Assembly: GCF_003258315.1 (NCBI RefSeq)
Contig: NZ_CP030032.1
Location: 224,001 to 288,000, forward strand
DNA from: Bradymonas sediminis
GTDB taxonomy: Bacteria > Myxococcota_A > Bradymonadia > Bradymonadales > Bradymonadaceae
Direction of reading: 5' to 3'
Length of the DNA: 64,000 bases
Positions 30,176-37,842 of the stretch are shown here, in pieces (position 1 is the first letter of the stretch; each line of letters begins with the position of its first letter). The translations under genes were made by a program, and so were the position numbers. The notes under the pieces are model-generated. The model was not told the origin of the DNA and did not search any database. It saw only the letters and a list, made by a program, of their open reading frames with translations.

Positions 30176-30694
30176 TCAGAGCTGCATAATCACGCGTTGG
30201 CGGTAGCCGCGATATTCCTGCGTCTTGCGCAGGTGTCGCAGGAGCTCGTCGTAGTCGGCCTTCTCCAGGGACTTCTCCAGCGCGGTCTTGATCTTTCCGC
30301 CTTGAATGGGGCCGGCCTTATCGAAGAACCCCGCGAGCGTCTGCGTGGCAGCGCGGATGTCTTCGGCTTCGATTTGCTCGGCGCATTGCTTTGCGATCTT
30401 GGTGATATCTTTTGGGGTGATCGGGCCGGCCTTCGACGACTTGGAGGTCGAGGTCGACTTTGGCGCCGGCTTTTTGTCGGGCGTCGAGGCTGCTTTGACC
30501 TCGGGGCTCGGCGCGGCGCTGGCCGCTTCGACAGGGGCGGCGCCGCTTTGGCGGGCTACACCGAGGGTGAGCAATTCGAGCGCCATATCCGAGAATGTAC
30601 GGTTCGAGTCGGTGGCGAGTTCCTTGATTTTCTCAATCAATTCAACACCTTCGCGGTCCCGCGAGCGAATAACAAGTTGCGCCTTATACTCCAT
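30176..30694 (-). CDS. Uncharacterised protein, possible ribbon-helix-helix N-terminus
   Basis: A 172-residue soluble protein. The first 48 residues (MEYKAQLVIRS strand, then two helices ending LALELL-like) look like a ribbon-helix-helix DNA-binding module, a low-confidence inference. A linker of Ala/Pro/Ser/Lys follows (about 52-92), then a second helical domain (ITPKDITKIAKQCAEQIEAED to the end) that is charged and ends RQRVIMQL. An AAGGA site precedes the ATG. I recognise no family. It may be an accessory nucleoid or regulatory protein. Confidence 0.6.
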   Translation of the reverse strand: MEYKAQLVIRSRDREGVELIEKIKELATDSNRTFSDMALELLTLGVARQSGAAPVEAASAAPSPEVKAASTPDKKPAPKSTSTSKSSKAGPITPKDITKIAKQCAEQIEAEDIRAATQTLAGFFDKAGPIQGGKIKTALEKSLEKADYDELLRHLRKTQEYRGYRQRVIMQL

Positions 30695-30834
30695 ACTTCC
30701 TTACTCCCAACTGCTAAATGAAATTTTATATGCTCAAAAGCCAAGCGCCAAGCCAGGGTGATCGTCACGGATATTGGTCGGATTGATACTGGTCAGCGCT
30801 GAGGGGGGCATCTTCATGCGATGATGATACTACT

Positions 30835-30944
30835 GGCGAGGGTGCGAGAGGGCAACCACTCAGCGGAGCGAGTTGCCCAAATAGCCTCGATGCACGATGC
30901 ACTGGTTGTCAGAGCAGCGCACGTTGCGCCGCGGGCCGGTGCGC
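30835..30944 (+). ncRNA. Candidate structured RNA ahead of a terminator
   Basis: A gene-free 322-bp space carries three possible hairpins in a row: GGGCAAC/GTTGCCC (30850-30878), a tandem GATGCAC word at about 30889-30902, and GCGCAC/GTGCGC (30917-30944). These run directly into the terminator at 30945-30986, so a transcript of roughly 100-150 nt ending there is possible. No promoter was confidently found and it matches no RNA family I know. Alternatively it is only the leader or readthrough zone of neighbouring genes. Confidence 0.3.
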
Positions 30945-30986
30945 AAAAATAGAGCGGCGGCGCCATGCCGCCGCTCTATTTTTTGA
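30945..30986. terminator. Rho-independent terminator
   Basis: A perfect 17-bp stem (30945-30961 and 30967-30983; arms AAAAATAGAGCGGCGGC and complement) with a 5-base loop and T run on the + strand, A run on the other, so usable both ways. It sits just downstream of the YtxH-like gene (minus strand) and at the end of the candidate RNA (plus strand). Confidence 0.88.
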
Positions 30987-31016
30987 GTGTGCGCAAGGCC
31001 TACTCGGGCGCGAGAT

Positions 31017-31379
31017 TTACTCGGCCTGAGAGGCGCTGGTTGCTTTCTTCATGTCGCCATCTTGAGCGATGGAGGCCACGTTCACGTCGTTTCCGCGGGC
31101 GCGCAATTGCTCGTAGCTATCGTAGCCTTTCTCGCGCAATTGGCCGACCTGGCTGCGCAGGTCCGAGCGGATCTCCTCGCCGCGCTTGGGTGCGAAGAGG
31201 ACGCCGAGCGTGGCGCCAAGGGCGATGCCGGCGCCGAAGATACCCAGGGCCGGCAGCATCATATCCATGGTGCTGCGCTTGTGCTCAAGGCCCATGCGGT
31301 CGAGCAGGTTGTTGACCGAGCTCTCGTAGGTGCTGCTCACGGTGTCATTAAGAGTGTTCATCGACTTTTTCCAGTCCAT
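31017..31379 (-). CDS. YtxH-like small membrane protein
   Basis: A 120-residue protein starting at the ATG at 31379, chosen for the AAGGAG site 6 bases upstream; the longer frame to 31433 lacks one. A single membrane helix (about residues 42-63, MMLPALGIFGAGIALGATLGVLFAP) is followed by KRGEEIRSDLRSQVGQLREKGYDS, the pattern of YtxH/general-stress membrane proteins. Last of a run of small envelope-associated proteins on this strand (33174 down to 31017). Function of the family is poorly known, often stress-induced. Confidence 0.7.
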   Translation of the reverse strand: MDWKKSMNTLNDTVSSTYESSVNNLLDRMGLEHKRSTMDMMLPALGIFGAGIALGATLGVLFAPKRGEEIRSDLRSQVGQLREKGYDSYEQLRARGNDVNVASIAQDGDMKKATSASQAE

Positions 31380-31488
31380 ACCATCTCCTTTCGAGCGCAA
31401 TAGCGAAACCAACTGTTGGGGGGAAATATCCATAAATTTAATGCCTTATCTAGAAGGTAATTTGAGTGCGATGCGGCCAATCGGCCGC

Positions 31489-31821
31489 TTATTCACCGCT
31501 TGAAAAGGGCGGCGGCGAGGACGGAACCCCGGCGGTCAGATGTTTAAGCTGCGAGCTGGCGATCGGAATGATCAAACCCTTGAGCCCGATGCGCACGATG
31601 CGTCGGGTGAAGGGGGTAAAGAGTCCGCCACCGAGGATATAGCCGACGCCCGCGGCAGCTGCGACCACGGCGAAGGGGTTGTCCTGGTAGAGCTGCTTGG
31701 GCGACAGGTCTTCGCGCACGCGGTCATAGAGTTGCTGAGCATCGTTGATAACACGTTTCGAATTGTCGATCAGCGTCTGGCTATCGTCGATGAGTTGGTG
31801 TGCTGGGTGGTCAGCGGTCAT
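31489..31821 (-). CDS. Small protein with helical N-terminus and membrane segment
   Basis: 110 residues from the ATG at 31821 (CGGAG 8 bases upstream). The N-terminal half is an amphipathic helix (HQLIDDSQTLIDNSKRVINDAQQLYDRVRED); then QDNPFAVVAAAAGVGYILGGGLFTPFTRRIVRIGLK, which resembles the NP-x-hydrophobic-helix ending of DUF883/ElaB-type inner-membrane proteins. It has a long positively charged stretch after the membrane helix and a Pro/Ser tail. Its neighbours on both sides are similar small membrane-anchored proteins. Confidence 0.6.
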   Translation of the reverse strand: MTADHPAHQLIDDSQTLIDNSKRVINDAQQLYDRVREDLSPKQLYQDNPFAVVAAAAGVGYILGGGLFTPFTRRIVRIGLKGLIIPIASSQLKHLTAGVPSSPPPFSSGE

Positions 31822-31892
31822 AGCGTAGGCTCCGAGAAGACGGCGGTTTTTCAAAGTTCTGAGCGGGTTGGGTTAATTGCGTGCGCCGATAC

Positions 31893-32222
31893 TTAGACCA
31901 GCCAGCGTTTTTTAGCGAGCTTGCCGAGCAGATAGCCCACGCCGATCGCCCCTGCCACGCATAGAGCCGGGTTCTCGCGGATAAACTCGACCGCCTGGTC
32001 ATTGATCGTGCGCAGTTGGTCGCGGGCATCATCGTAGCGAGCCTCCATTTCATGGAAGCCCTCTTCGATGCGCTCCTGGACGTCGCGGGCGCGCTCGCGA
32101 AGGTCGGCGCCGTCTTCGCCAGCGGCGGCGGCCGCCGCGTCGAAGTCCGCCGGGTCAAGGGCGACGGGGTCGCCCAAATTTACGCCCAGGTTCGCGCCAG
32201 ATTTTGGAGAATCAATGCTCAT
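31893..32222 (-). CDS. DUF883/ElaB-YqjD-like inner-membrane protein
   Basis: A 109-residue protein with an Ala/Asp-rich N-terminus, a charged helix (LRERARDVQERIEEGFHEM onward) and a C-terminal membrane segment introduced by RENPALCVAGAIGVGYLLGKLAKKRW. That ending is the hallmark of the ElaB/YqjD family, whose E. coli members are stationary-phase inner-membrane proteins some of which bind ribosomes. It starts 71 bp upstream of the next gene on this strand. A 260-bp gap with no gene separates it from 32483. Confidence 0.72.
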   Translation of the reverse strand: MSIDSPKSGANLGVNLGDPVALDPADFDAAAAAAGEDGADLRERARDVQERIEEGFHEMEARYDDARDQLRTINDQAVEFIRENPALCVAGAIGVGYLLGKLAKKRWLV

Positions 32223-32482
32223 ATTTCAGACCTTTTATTTTCGCGTTGTGTTTCAGTGACCCGGGCGAGCGCAATCGGCGTGCCCGCCTCAGTCTGCGGA
32301 GTGCTTTTTAAGACGCGCCACGGGTTAAACCGTCGAATCAAACCGCGTGATATCGAAGATTCGCTTGGTAACTCGACAGGGCGCATCGCCAAAAATGAAC
32401 TCCGGTAAAAAATGGACCCCGAATCCGATAAGTCAAGCGTTTGCCCGAGAAAAACTTCGTTTTAAGCGGGCATGTGGCTCAT

Positions 32483-32776
32483 TTAGCGCACGCCGAGATA
32501 GAAGCCCAGGGCGAGGGCGATGCCGACCAACTCACGGGGGTGCTCGTCGACCCAGGCCCGCCAATCCAGGGTCTCCTCGATATTGAGCTGGATATCATCC
32601 AGGCTCTCGCTGATTTGTTGGCGGGCGGTGTCAATCGACTCGCGCAGCTGGGCGGTATGGGCGTCGAGGTGTCGCTCCGGCGCGGCGCGCCGAATTAATT
32701 CCGAGGCATCGGTTCGGGCGAGAGCTCGGCCGGTGCCGGGGATTTTTTCGAGTTCGCCGCGATCTGTTGTAGCCAT
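32483..32776 (-). CDS. Small membrane-anchored protein (DUF883/DUF3618-like)
   Basis: 97 residues; AAGGA precedes the ATG. A Basic N-terminal part is followed by an amphipathic helix (LRESIDTARQQISESLDDIQLNIEETLDW) and a C-terminal hydrophobic stretch (RELVGIALALGFYLGVR) that ends the protein. This layout is like DUF3618 or ElaB-like proteins. The start lies 82 bp inside the 3' end of the preceding DUF1469-like gene in another frame, so the two are likely translated from one message. Confidence 0.6.
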   Translation of the reverse strand: MATTDRGELEKIPGTGRALARTDASELIRRAAPERHLDAHTAQLRESIDTARQQISESLDDIQLNIEETLDWRAWVDEHPRELVGIALALGFYLGVR

Positions 32777-33174
32777 TGTTTGTCCTTGTTGATTTCGTCG
32801 CCAAGTTGGGCGAGGTCAACCGCTTTCTCAGCGCGTAATTCGTTACTATATTTGCGCCCCATCACCGCCGCGACGCCCAGGTGCAAGAGCGCGATGACCG
32901 CGGCGCAAATCCAGGCGGCCAGCCACCCACCCAACCAGCCGGCCAGCAAGATCGCTGTGGCGAGCAAGAAGAGGTAGCCGACGCCGGCGATGAGGGCACA
33001 CGCGCCCAAAATCGCCATGCGTTTGGTCGCGGCCTTTAGGTCCTGGGTCGCCTCATAGCGGGCCAACTCGATATGCTGCTTGACCAGGGTCGACACGCCG
33101 TCGGCGAGTCGCTCGAAAGCCGGCTTGAGACCGTCGAGCCCGTTCGTGGTGCGCTTTCGATTGTAGTCGCTCAT
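32695..33174 (-). CDS. Phage-holin-superfamily/DUF1469 membrane protein
   Basis: 159 residues from the ATG at 33174, which has GAGGGG upstream; the frame open to 33279 has no support. The N-terminal cytoplasmic helix (LVKQHIELARYEATQDLKAATKRM) leads to two adjacent membrane helices (ILGACALIAGVGYLFLLAT and LAAWICAAVIALLHLGVAAV), then a charged tail. This is the DUF1469/'putative actinobacterial holin-X, holin superfamily III' layout; despite the name such chromosomal proteins are not phage lysis genes. First gene of the small envelope-protein run. Confidence 0.72.
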   Translation of the reverse strand: MSDYNRKRTTNGLDGLKPAFERLADGVSTLVKQHIELARYEATQDLKAATKRMAILGACALIAGVGYLFLLATAILLAGWLGGWLAAWICAAVIALLHLGVAAVMGRKYSNELRAEKAVDLAQLGDEINKDKQWLQQIAANSKKSPAPAELSPEPMPRN

Positions 33175-33229
33175 GGGGTCGATCCCCTCGGTTGGGTCAT
33201 ACGTTATCGGGATTGCTCGGCGCGCGGCG

Positions 33230-33703
33230 TCATTCCGTGATCGTAACGGTCGCCAGGTCGAGCTGCTCGATGGTCTCACCGGCGTTGCTCGTCACGCTCG
33301 CCCCGATATTGTAGAGGCCGGGCTCGAGGCCCTGGAACCAGGTCTTGGCGACCCCGTGCAAGATGACCGCGCCGGTGTCCGCCGTGATGCTATCTTTTTG
33401 CGCATCACGCGGGGAGTCCGGCGGGATCTGGATAAAGACGTCCGCCTCGACAATCTCGCCCTCGAAACCGTCGATAATAATCGAGACGTTCATGGTCCCA
33501 TTATAGCGGTTGACCTGGATGGTCGACGGGCTCAGGTTGACCGACACGATTGACGGGCCTTCTTCGAGGGGGACACAGGCGGTCAGCGAAAAGAGCATGC
33601 CCAGGGCGCCTAAGAGCAGCGCCATTCGCAAGATGCCGACCTTCGTGTGGTGCCCCTGACCAAGATCACCTGCGGCGCGATGATGCGAGCTAAAATACAG
33701 CAT
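33230..33703 (-). CDS. Lipoprotein with one Ig-like beta domain
   Basis: 157 residues. A hydrophobic segment MALLLGALGMLFSLTAC ends in a lipobox (LTAC). From there a beta-rich domain of about 110 residues (SIVSVNLSPSTIQVNRYNGTMNVSIIIDGFEG...) resembles a single immunoglobulin-like or PapD-like fold. The ATG at 33703 has GAGGA 5 bases upstream but gives an unusually long 26-residue n-region; a start at 33625 gives a normal signal peptide but has no ribosome site. Function unknown. Confidence 0.65.
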   Translation of the reverse strand: MLYFSSHHRAAGDLGQGHHTKVGILRMALLLGALGMLFSLTACVPLEEGPSIVSVNLSPSTIQVNRYNGTMNVSIIIDGFEGEIVEADVFIQIPPDSPRDAQKDSITADTGAVILHGVAKTWFQGLEPGLYNIGASVTSNAGETIEQLDLATVTITE

Positions 33704-33904
33704 ATCTATGTCCTCAATGACTCGTGAAATAGCCGTCTATTCGAAATTCTACTAAGAATTTAAGGGGCGTTTCAACATGATTGATCTGTTTTGACCCTGC
33801 TCCACTTATAGGTCGCTTCCTCCCAATATTGCAACGTCGGTGCAGATATCAAGTTTGGGCGCGTGGCGCCGATTACGCGGGCTGGGCCGGGCGTGTGCGC
33901 GCGC

Positions 33905-35806
33905 TCAGAGCGCGCGCCGGGCGATGGTGTCGAAGTCGAAGGGGCTGACCTGCCAGGCGTCGTAGGGGATTTCGACGAGTTGGTACGGCGAGTTCTGCCA
34001 CTTTTTTCGATTCGACTCGGGCGACGCCAGGCGAAGCGGGGGCGCCTGGGGCGCGGCGAGGCTAAGCGTCCAGCCGCAGACCTCGTCCAGGGGGGAGTCC
34101 CAGCGGCGAAGCTCGGCGACGGTCAGCCGGTCCCAGCGCCAGGTATCGTCGTTGAGCGAGAGCGCCTGCTTGTCGAAGCGCAGGGAGGCTTCTTCGCGCA
34201 CGTCGGCGTGGCGCATGATGACGAGTTTGGTGCCCAACCATTTGGTGCGCCATCGCCGCAGCGCCGGCAGCAGCAGCAGCCACGCCAAGGATGCGGAGAC
34301 CGCCGAGAACGCCCAGGACCATTGCTCAAACGGGTTGGCGCCGGCGCCGGCCAGGTGGAGAACGCTCATGACCGCCATGGTTGCGAGTACCGCTGCGGGC
34401 GGCAGCAAAATCGCGATAACTTCGAGTAATCCCGCGCGTTCAAAGCCCGGGCGGATTCGGAAGCACTGGGTATAAGTCGCCTCGTCCGAGAGCAAGCCGG
34501 TCGCGATGGGCGTAGTGACGGGTGCGGTCGGCATCGCGGCGAGGCTGGGCATCTCGTCGGTGAAGGCCGGCGATGGGTCGGTTTGCCGTGGCGCGGGTTC
34601 CGGGGCCGCCACGTGACCGACCGAAGGCGTCTCCTGGCGCGTGTACATCCGCTGGGTGGACGTGCGCGGCGCGGCGGCGTCGTCTGTCGCGCTCTCGTCG
34701 GCGGGCTCCGAATAATTGCTGACTGAGACGGATTCAAAGGGCGCGGTCACCGGGTCAGAGGTGGGCTCGTCGAGCGGGATGATCCCCGGCACGAACCCCC
34801 CCGGTGGGAGGGTGTTGAAGTCGTCGTGCGCGGGCTCAACCGCGAATTCGTCCACATCGTCTGCGGCCCGTCCGGGGATGAGCGTGTCTTCCAGGAGCGC
34901 GTCGACATCAGCGCCGCGTCCGTATTCGCTGGGGCGGCTCAGATCGAGGGTGGGTCCGGCGTCGTCGACCTCAGCGGGGCCCTTGGGCTGTGCCGGCTGG
35001 GCGCGGTGCGGGGCGTCGGGCCACTCAAAGGGGGCCAGTTGCGGCTCAATCGCGGCGTTCGCGCCGACCAGGCCGGCGCGTGCGCGCATCAATAGATCGG
35101 CGAGCTCGCGCAGGCCTGATTCCGTGGTGGTCAGGCCCTCGTGGACCAGCGCCGTCAGGGGTTGCCAGCTCGCCTGCAAGTAGGCTGCGCGTCGGCGCTG
35201 ATCTTCCCAGAGATCGGCGATCTCCTGGCGCGCGCTGCCGCCGCGCCCGATATCTCCGTTGCCGACCAGTTCTTCGAGCGCCTCGACGTCGCTCTTTCGC
35301 TGGCTCTCCAGGTCGAAGAGCACGGCGTCCAGCCAGGCGTCGAGGGTCGCGCGCGCGTCTTCGCTCACCCGACGCGCCTCGCGGATCAACGCGTTCAGAT
35401 AGAAGGTTGTTTCGGTATAAAGCTCGACCAGGCGCTGGGTGCGGGTGTCATCATCGAAGTCGGCGTCGACGAAGCCCTCGTCGATAAATGTCTCGATGCG
35501 CCCCGCGGCCAGGGCGACCGTGCGCGGGCCCAGGATGCCGTGCTCGGCCGACGCGGCCGGGGGCGTGTCGGGGTCGGCGTGGGTCTCGATGGCCACCGGT
35601 CGCAGGTGGAAAAGTGCACGCACCTGGGCCGGAGTGATCTCCAGCCAGGTCGGCAGCGCGTCGCTATTCTGGCGCAAGCGCTGCTCATAGTCGGGAAGAA
35701 TATCCATCAACTCGGAGCGCATATCATCGAGGTCTTCTTCGAGACCCTCGTGGGCGCGCCGCAGGATATCTGCCCGCCGTGCATCATCGGAAAAATTACT
35801 CGCCAC
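33905..35806 (-). CDS. Large protein of unknown function with two membrane helices
   Basis: 633 residues starting at a GTG. The first 270 residues are charged helices (ILRRAHEGLEEDLDDMRSEL and similar), then a long acidic Pro-rich disordered region (about 275-440). Two hydrophobic helices follow (about 460-480, LLEVIAILLPPAAVLATMAVMS, and 495-515, FSAVSASLAWLLLLPAL), and the last 110 residues (WLGTKLVIMRHADVREEASLRFDKQALSL...) read as a beta domain of the bacterial-PH type. No enzyme motif is evident. Topology suggests both ends in the cytoplasm. I do not recognise the family. Confidence 0.6.
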   Translation of the reverse strand: MASNFSDDARRADILRRAHEGLEEDLDDMRSELMDILPDYEQRLRQNSDALPTWLEITPAQVRALFHLRPVAIETHADPDTPPAASAEHGILGPRTVALAAGRIETFIDEGFVDADFDDDTRTQRLVELYTETTFYLNALIREARRVSEDARATLDAWLDAVLFDLESQRKSDVEALEELVGNGDIGRGGSARQEIADLWEDQRRRAAYLQASWQPLTALVHEGLTTTESGLRELADLLMRARAGLVGANAAIEPQLAPFEWPDAPHRAQPAQPKGPAEVDDAGPTLDLSRPSEYGRGADVDALLEDTLIPGRAADDVDEFAVEPAHDDFNTLPPGGFVPGIIPLDEPTSDPVTAPFESVSVSNYSEPADESATDDAAAPRTSTQRMYTRQETPSVGHVAAPEPAPRQTDPSPAFTDEMPSLAAMPTAPVTTPIATGLLSDEATYTQCFRIRPGFERAGLLEVIAILLPPAAVLATMAVMSVLHLAGAGANPFEQWSWAFSAVSASLAWLLLLPALRRWRTKWLGTKLVIMRHADVREEASLRFDKQALSLNDDTWRWDRLTVAELRRWDSPLDEVCGWTLSLAAPQAPPLRLASPESNRKKWQNSPYQLVEIPYDAWQVSPFDFDTIARRAL

Positions 35807-36055
35807 GCTTGGTACTCATCGGGAAAAAGTCGTGATTGCCCACGGGTTCATCGCCACAGTGTCGCACGCTTTGGGCGGGGCGCAAGATCTTCGCGCAACC
35901 CGAGCAGCGGGCGGAATATGGGCACATATTTTTTGAATCAAGAGGGGCGTTTCGAAAAGATTTCGCACGCCTCCCTATATCGCACCCACTATATAGGGGG
36001 ACAAGGATCGTTTCGTCCAGATGGCGCAGGCATTGCCATGATCTGGCCGGTCGAT

Positions 36056-37444
36056 TTAGTTCGTCGGGCAGGGGTGCTCGCCGCCATGATAGGCGTCGAG
36101 CAGGGCGGGCTCGGGGTGGGAACGCGCGCCAGGAGCGCTTGCCTCACCGGTGTGAGTCTCGGCGGCGCGAAGCTCGACGCGAAAGTGACAATTGGGCAGA
36201 CGATTCCACAGAATATGCGTGCCGGGCTCGAAGATATTGGCGGCCGATGAGACGGTCGAGGTCGGGGCGGTATCCGGTCGGCTATCCGGCGTGTGAGCAT
36301 CGGCGGAGTGCAGGCGCATGGAGGAGAATTGAACGCGAACTCCGTGGCAACCCGGAGCGACGTCGAACTCGACGTCGATGGTGTCGCCCTCGGCGGCCTG
36401 GCTCAGGTCGGAGGTCGGCGGGAGCAGAACCCCGTCTCGCCCGATCCAATAGCGGATCATGCGGATGCGATCGGCCGGGTTGGCCGGGCAGCTTGTGGGG
36501 TTGCAGGTCCGCGGGATCTTTGCGGATTCGTGGTCTCTTGAGCGCGCCACCAGGCCGAAGTCGCCCAGGTAGAGGTCCTCGAAGCTTAGCAGCGGCTCGG
36601 CCCGGGCGGGCGTTGCCTGGCCTGGCACCTGCGCCGCGGGGAGCGCGCCCGACAGGTCGCGCACTTGCACGTCGACGTGGGCCGCCTGCGTGTTCGCGGG
36701 CAGCAGGATGCACTCGGTGCGGCTTGATTCGCCGTCGAGGCGCTGGCGCCCGACGGTGGGCGTGGGCGTGGGCAGCAGTCGGTCGCTGTGGCTGCGCAGG
36801 GTCCACTCTAATTTCAGCGGGTCGCCGTCGGGGTCGTGAGCCGTGGCGCAGACCTTGGTGCTCGAGCAGCTCGCGTCGCTGGACAGGGGCGTGACCTCGA
36901 TCGGGTCCAGGCGCGGGGCCCGGTTTAGGATCTCCTGCAGGCGCACGCCCGCGTGGTCATCGGGCGCCTCGCACTCGCTTAAGATCACATAACTCTGCGA
37001 CTCGCCGGACTCCAAAAAGCTATTCGGGGTGTCGGCCGGCTCGCAGCTCCCCAGCGCCACGCCTGCCTGGTCGACCACCTGGGCGCGCACCCGGTGGCAC
37101 CCCGGCGTGACCTGCCAGGTGATGTCCCCGAATCGGTGCGCCGCTTCGGGGCGCAGCTTGAAGTCAGAATACGCGCGAAACCGGCGAATCGAGTCCGCCC
37201 ACAGCGGGATCGTGACGCTCTGGATCGGCCCGCGCGACGCGCATTCAAATAGCTCAAAGCGCATCGCCGCCCCGCGCTTGACGCCCACCCCGTAGAAGGG
37301 CGCGCCCCCAAGCACCTGCAGGGTCGCGCGCTGCGGCTCGCCTATCGACCGAAGCCAGTGGTGGCTGCCCATCCCGCCGCTCAGGAGCAGAGCCAATGCA
37401 GCCAGCAGCAGCGCGAGTCCATAGAGTACGGTTTTGTTGAGCAT
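36056..37444 (-). CDS. Secreted or anchored protein with Ig-like repeats, unknown function
   Basis: 462 residues; GGAGGGG stands 4 bases before the ATG. A single hydrophobic segment (TVLYGLALLLAALALLLSGG) is either signal or anchor. The rest is extracytoplasmic, with two similar halves: each has a CHRVRAQV or CHGVRVQF segment after a D(I/V)xxxVxPG or DVAPG stretch, and the middle carries a DPDGDPLKLEWTL motif of PKD/cadherin-like domains. Twelve or so cysteines suggest disulfides. It ends HPCPTN. Possibly a two-domain adhesin-like or sensor ectodomain; function unknown. Confidence 0.62.
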   Translation of the reverse strand: MLNKTVLYGLALLLAALALLLSGGMGSHHWLRSIGEPQRATLQVLGGAPFYGVGVKRGAAMRFELFECASRGPIQSVTIPLWADSIRRFRAYSDFKLRPEAAHRFGDITWQVTPGCHRVRAQVVDQAGVALGSCEPADTPNSFLESGESQSYVILSECEAPDDHAGVRLQEILNRAPRLDPIEVTPLSSDASCSSTKVCATAHDPDGDPLKLEWTLRSHSDRLLPTPTPTVGRQRLDGESSRTECILLPANTQAAHVDVQVRDLSGALPAAQVPGQATPARAEPLLSFEDLYLGDFGLVARSRDHESAKIPRTCNPTSCPANPADRIRMIRYWIGRDGVLLPPTSDLSQAAEGDTIDVEFDVAPGCHGVRVQFSSMRLHSADAHTPDSRPDTAPTSTVSSAANIFEPGTHILWNRLPNCHFRVELRAAETHTGEASAPGARSHPEPALLDAYHGGEHPCPTN

Positions 37445-37842
37445 TGACCCCTCCGCGGAGCTTCTTTCAGATTGGTTTCCACGCCGGCGCTACCCTTACA
37501 AAAAGCGCCGCCGCGTCGTGGAGGCGTCACCGCGGCGCATCCGTGCGGGTGAATTTCTCCTGAAAATTAGTGCCTGATTAGAAGATGCACGCGCTCGCGC
37601 GTCCGAGAAGGGGCGGGGCGAAATATTTTTCCGGCGCCCACTGGTCCCAAAGGCCCCGAAAAAATCGGTCATTCGCCTGCTTCTGCGGTTGACCTTGGGG
37701 GCTCGGAAGTGTGATCTATTTCGAGATTTATCCGGGCGCGTAGCGAATCGATCCGTTTGCGCTCGCGCGCGCGATAGAAATTGTGCGCACCGACCAGCCC
37801 CACCGGCTGATTCGGGCCAGGTCGAGAACCGTTGGAAGGGTG
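37445..37842. other. Divergent intergenic region, no gene supported
   Basis: 398 bp between the divergent secreted protein and PEGA-kinase genes. A weak promoter-like pair, TTGACC at 37689 and TGATCT at 37712 (17-bp spacer), points toward the kinase. ORFs in this space on the minus strand have no family features. A GGAAGGG ribosome site at about 37834 fixes the kinase start. Confidence 0.4.

Noticed and set aside
33863-34429. ORF antisense to the 633-residue protein
   Set aside because: Shadow frame, no ribosome site, Arg/Gly-rich.
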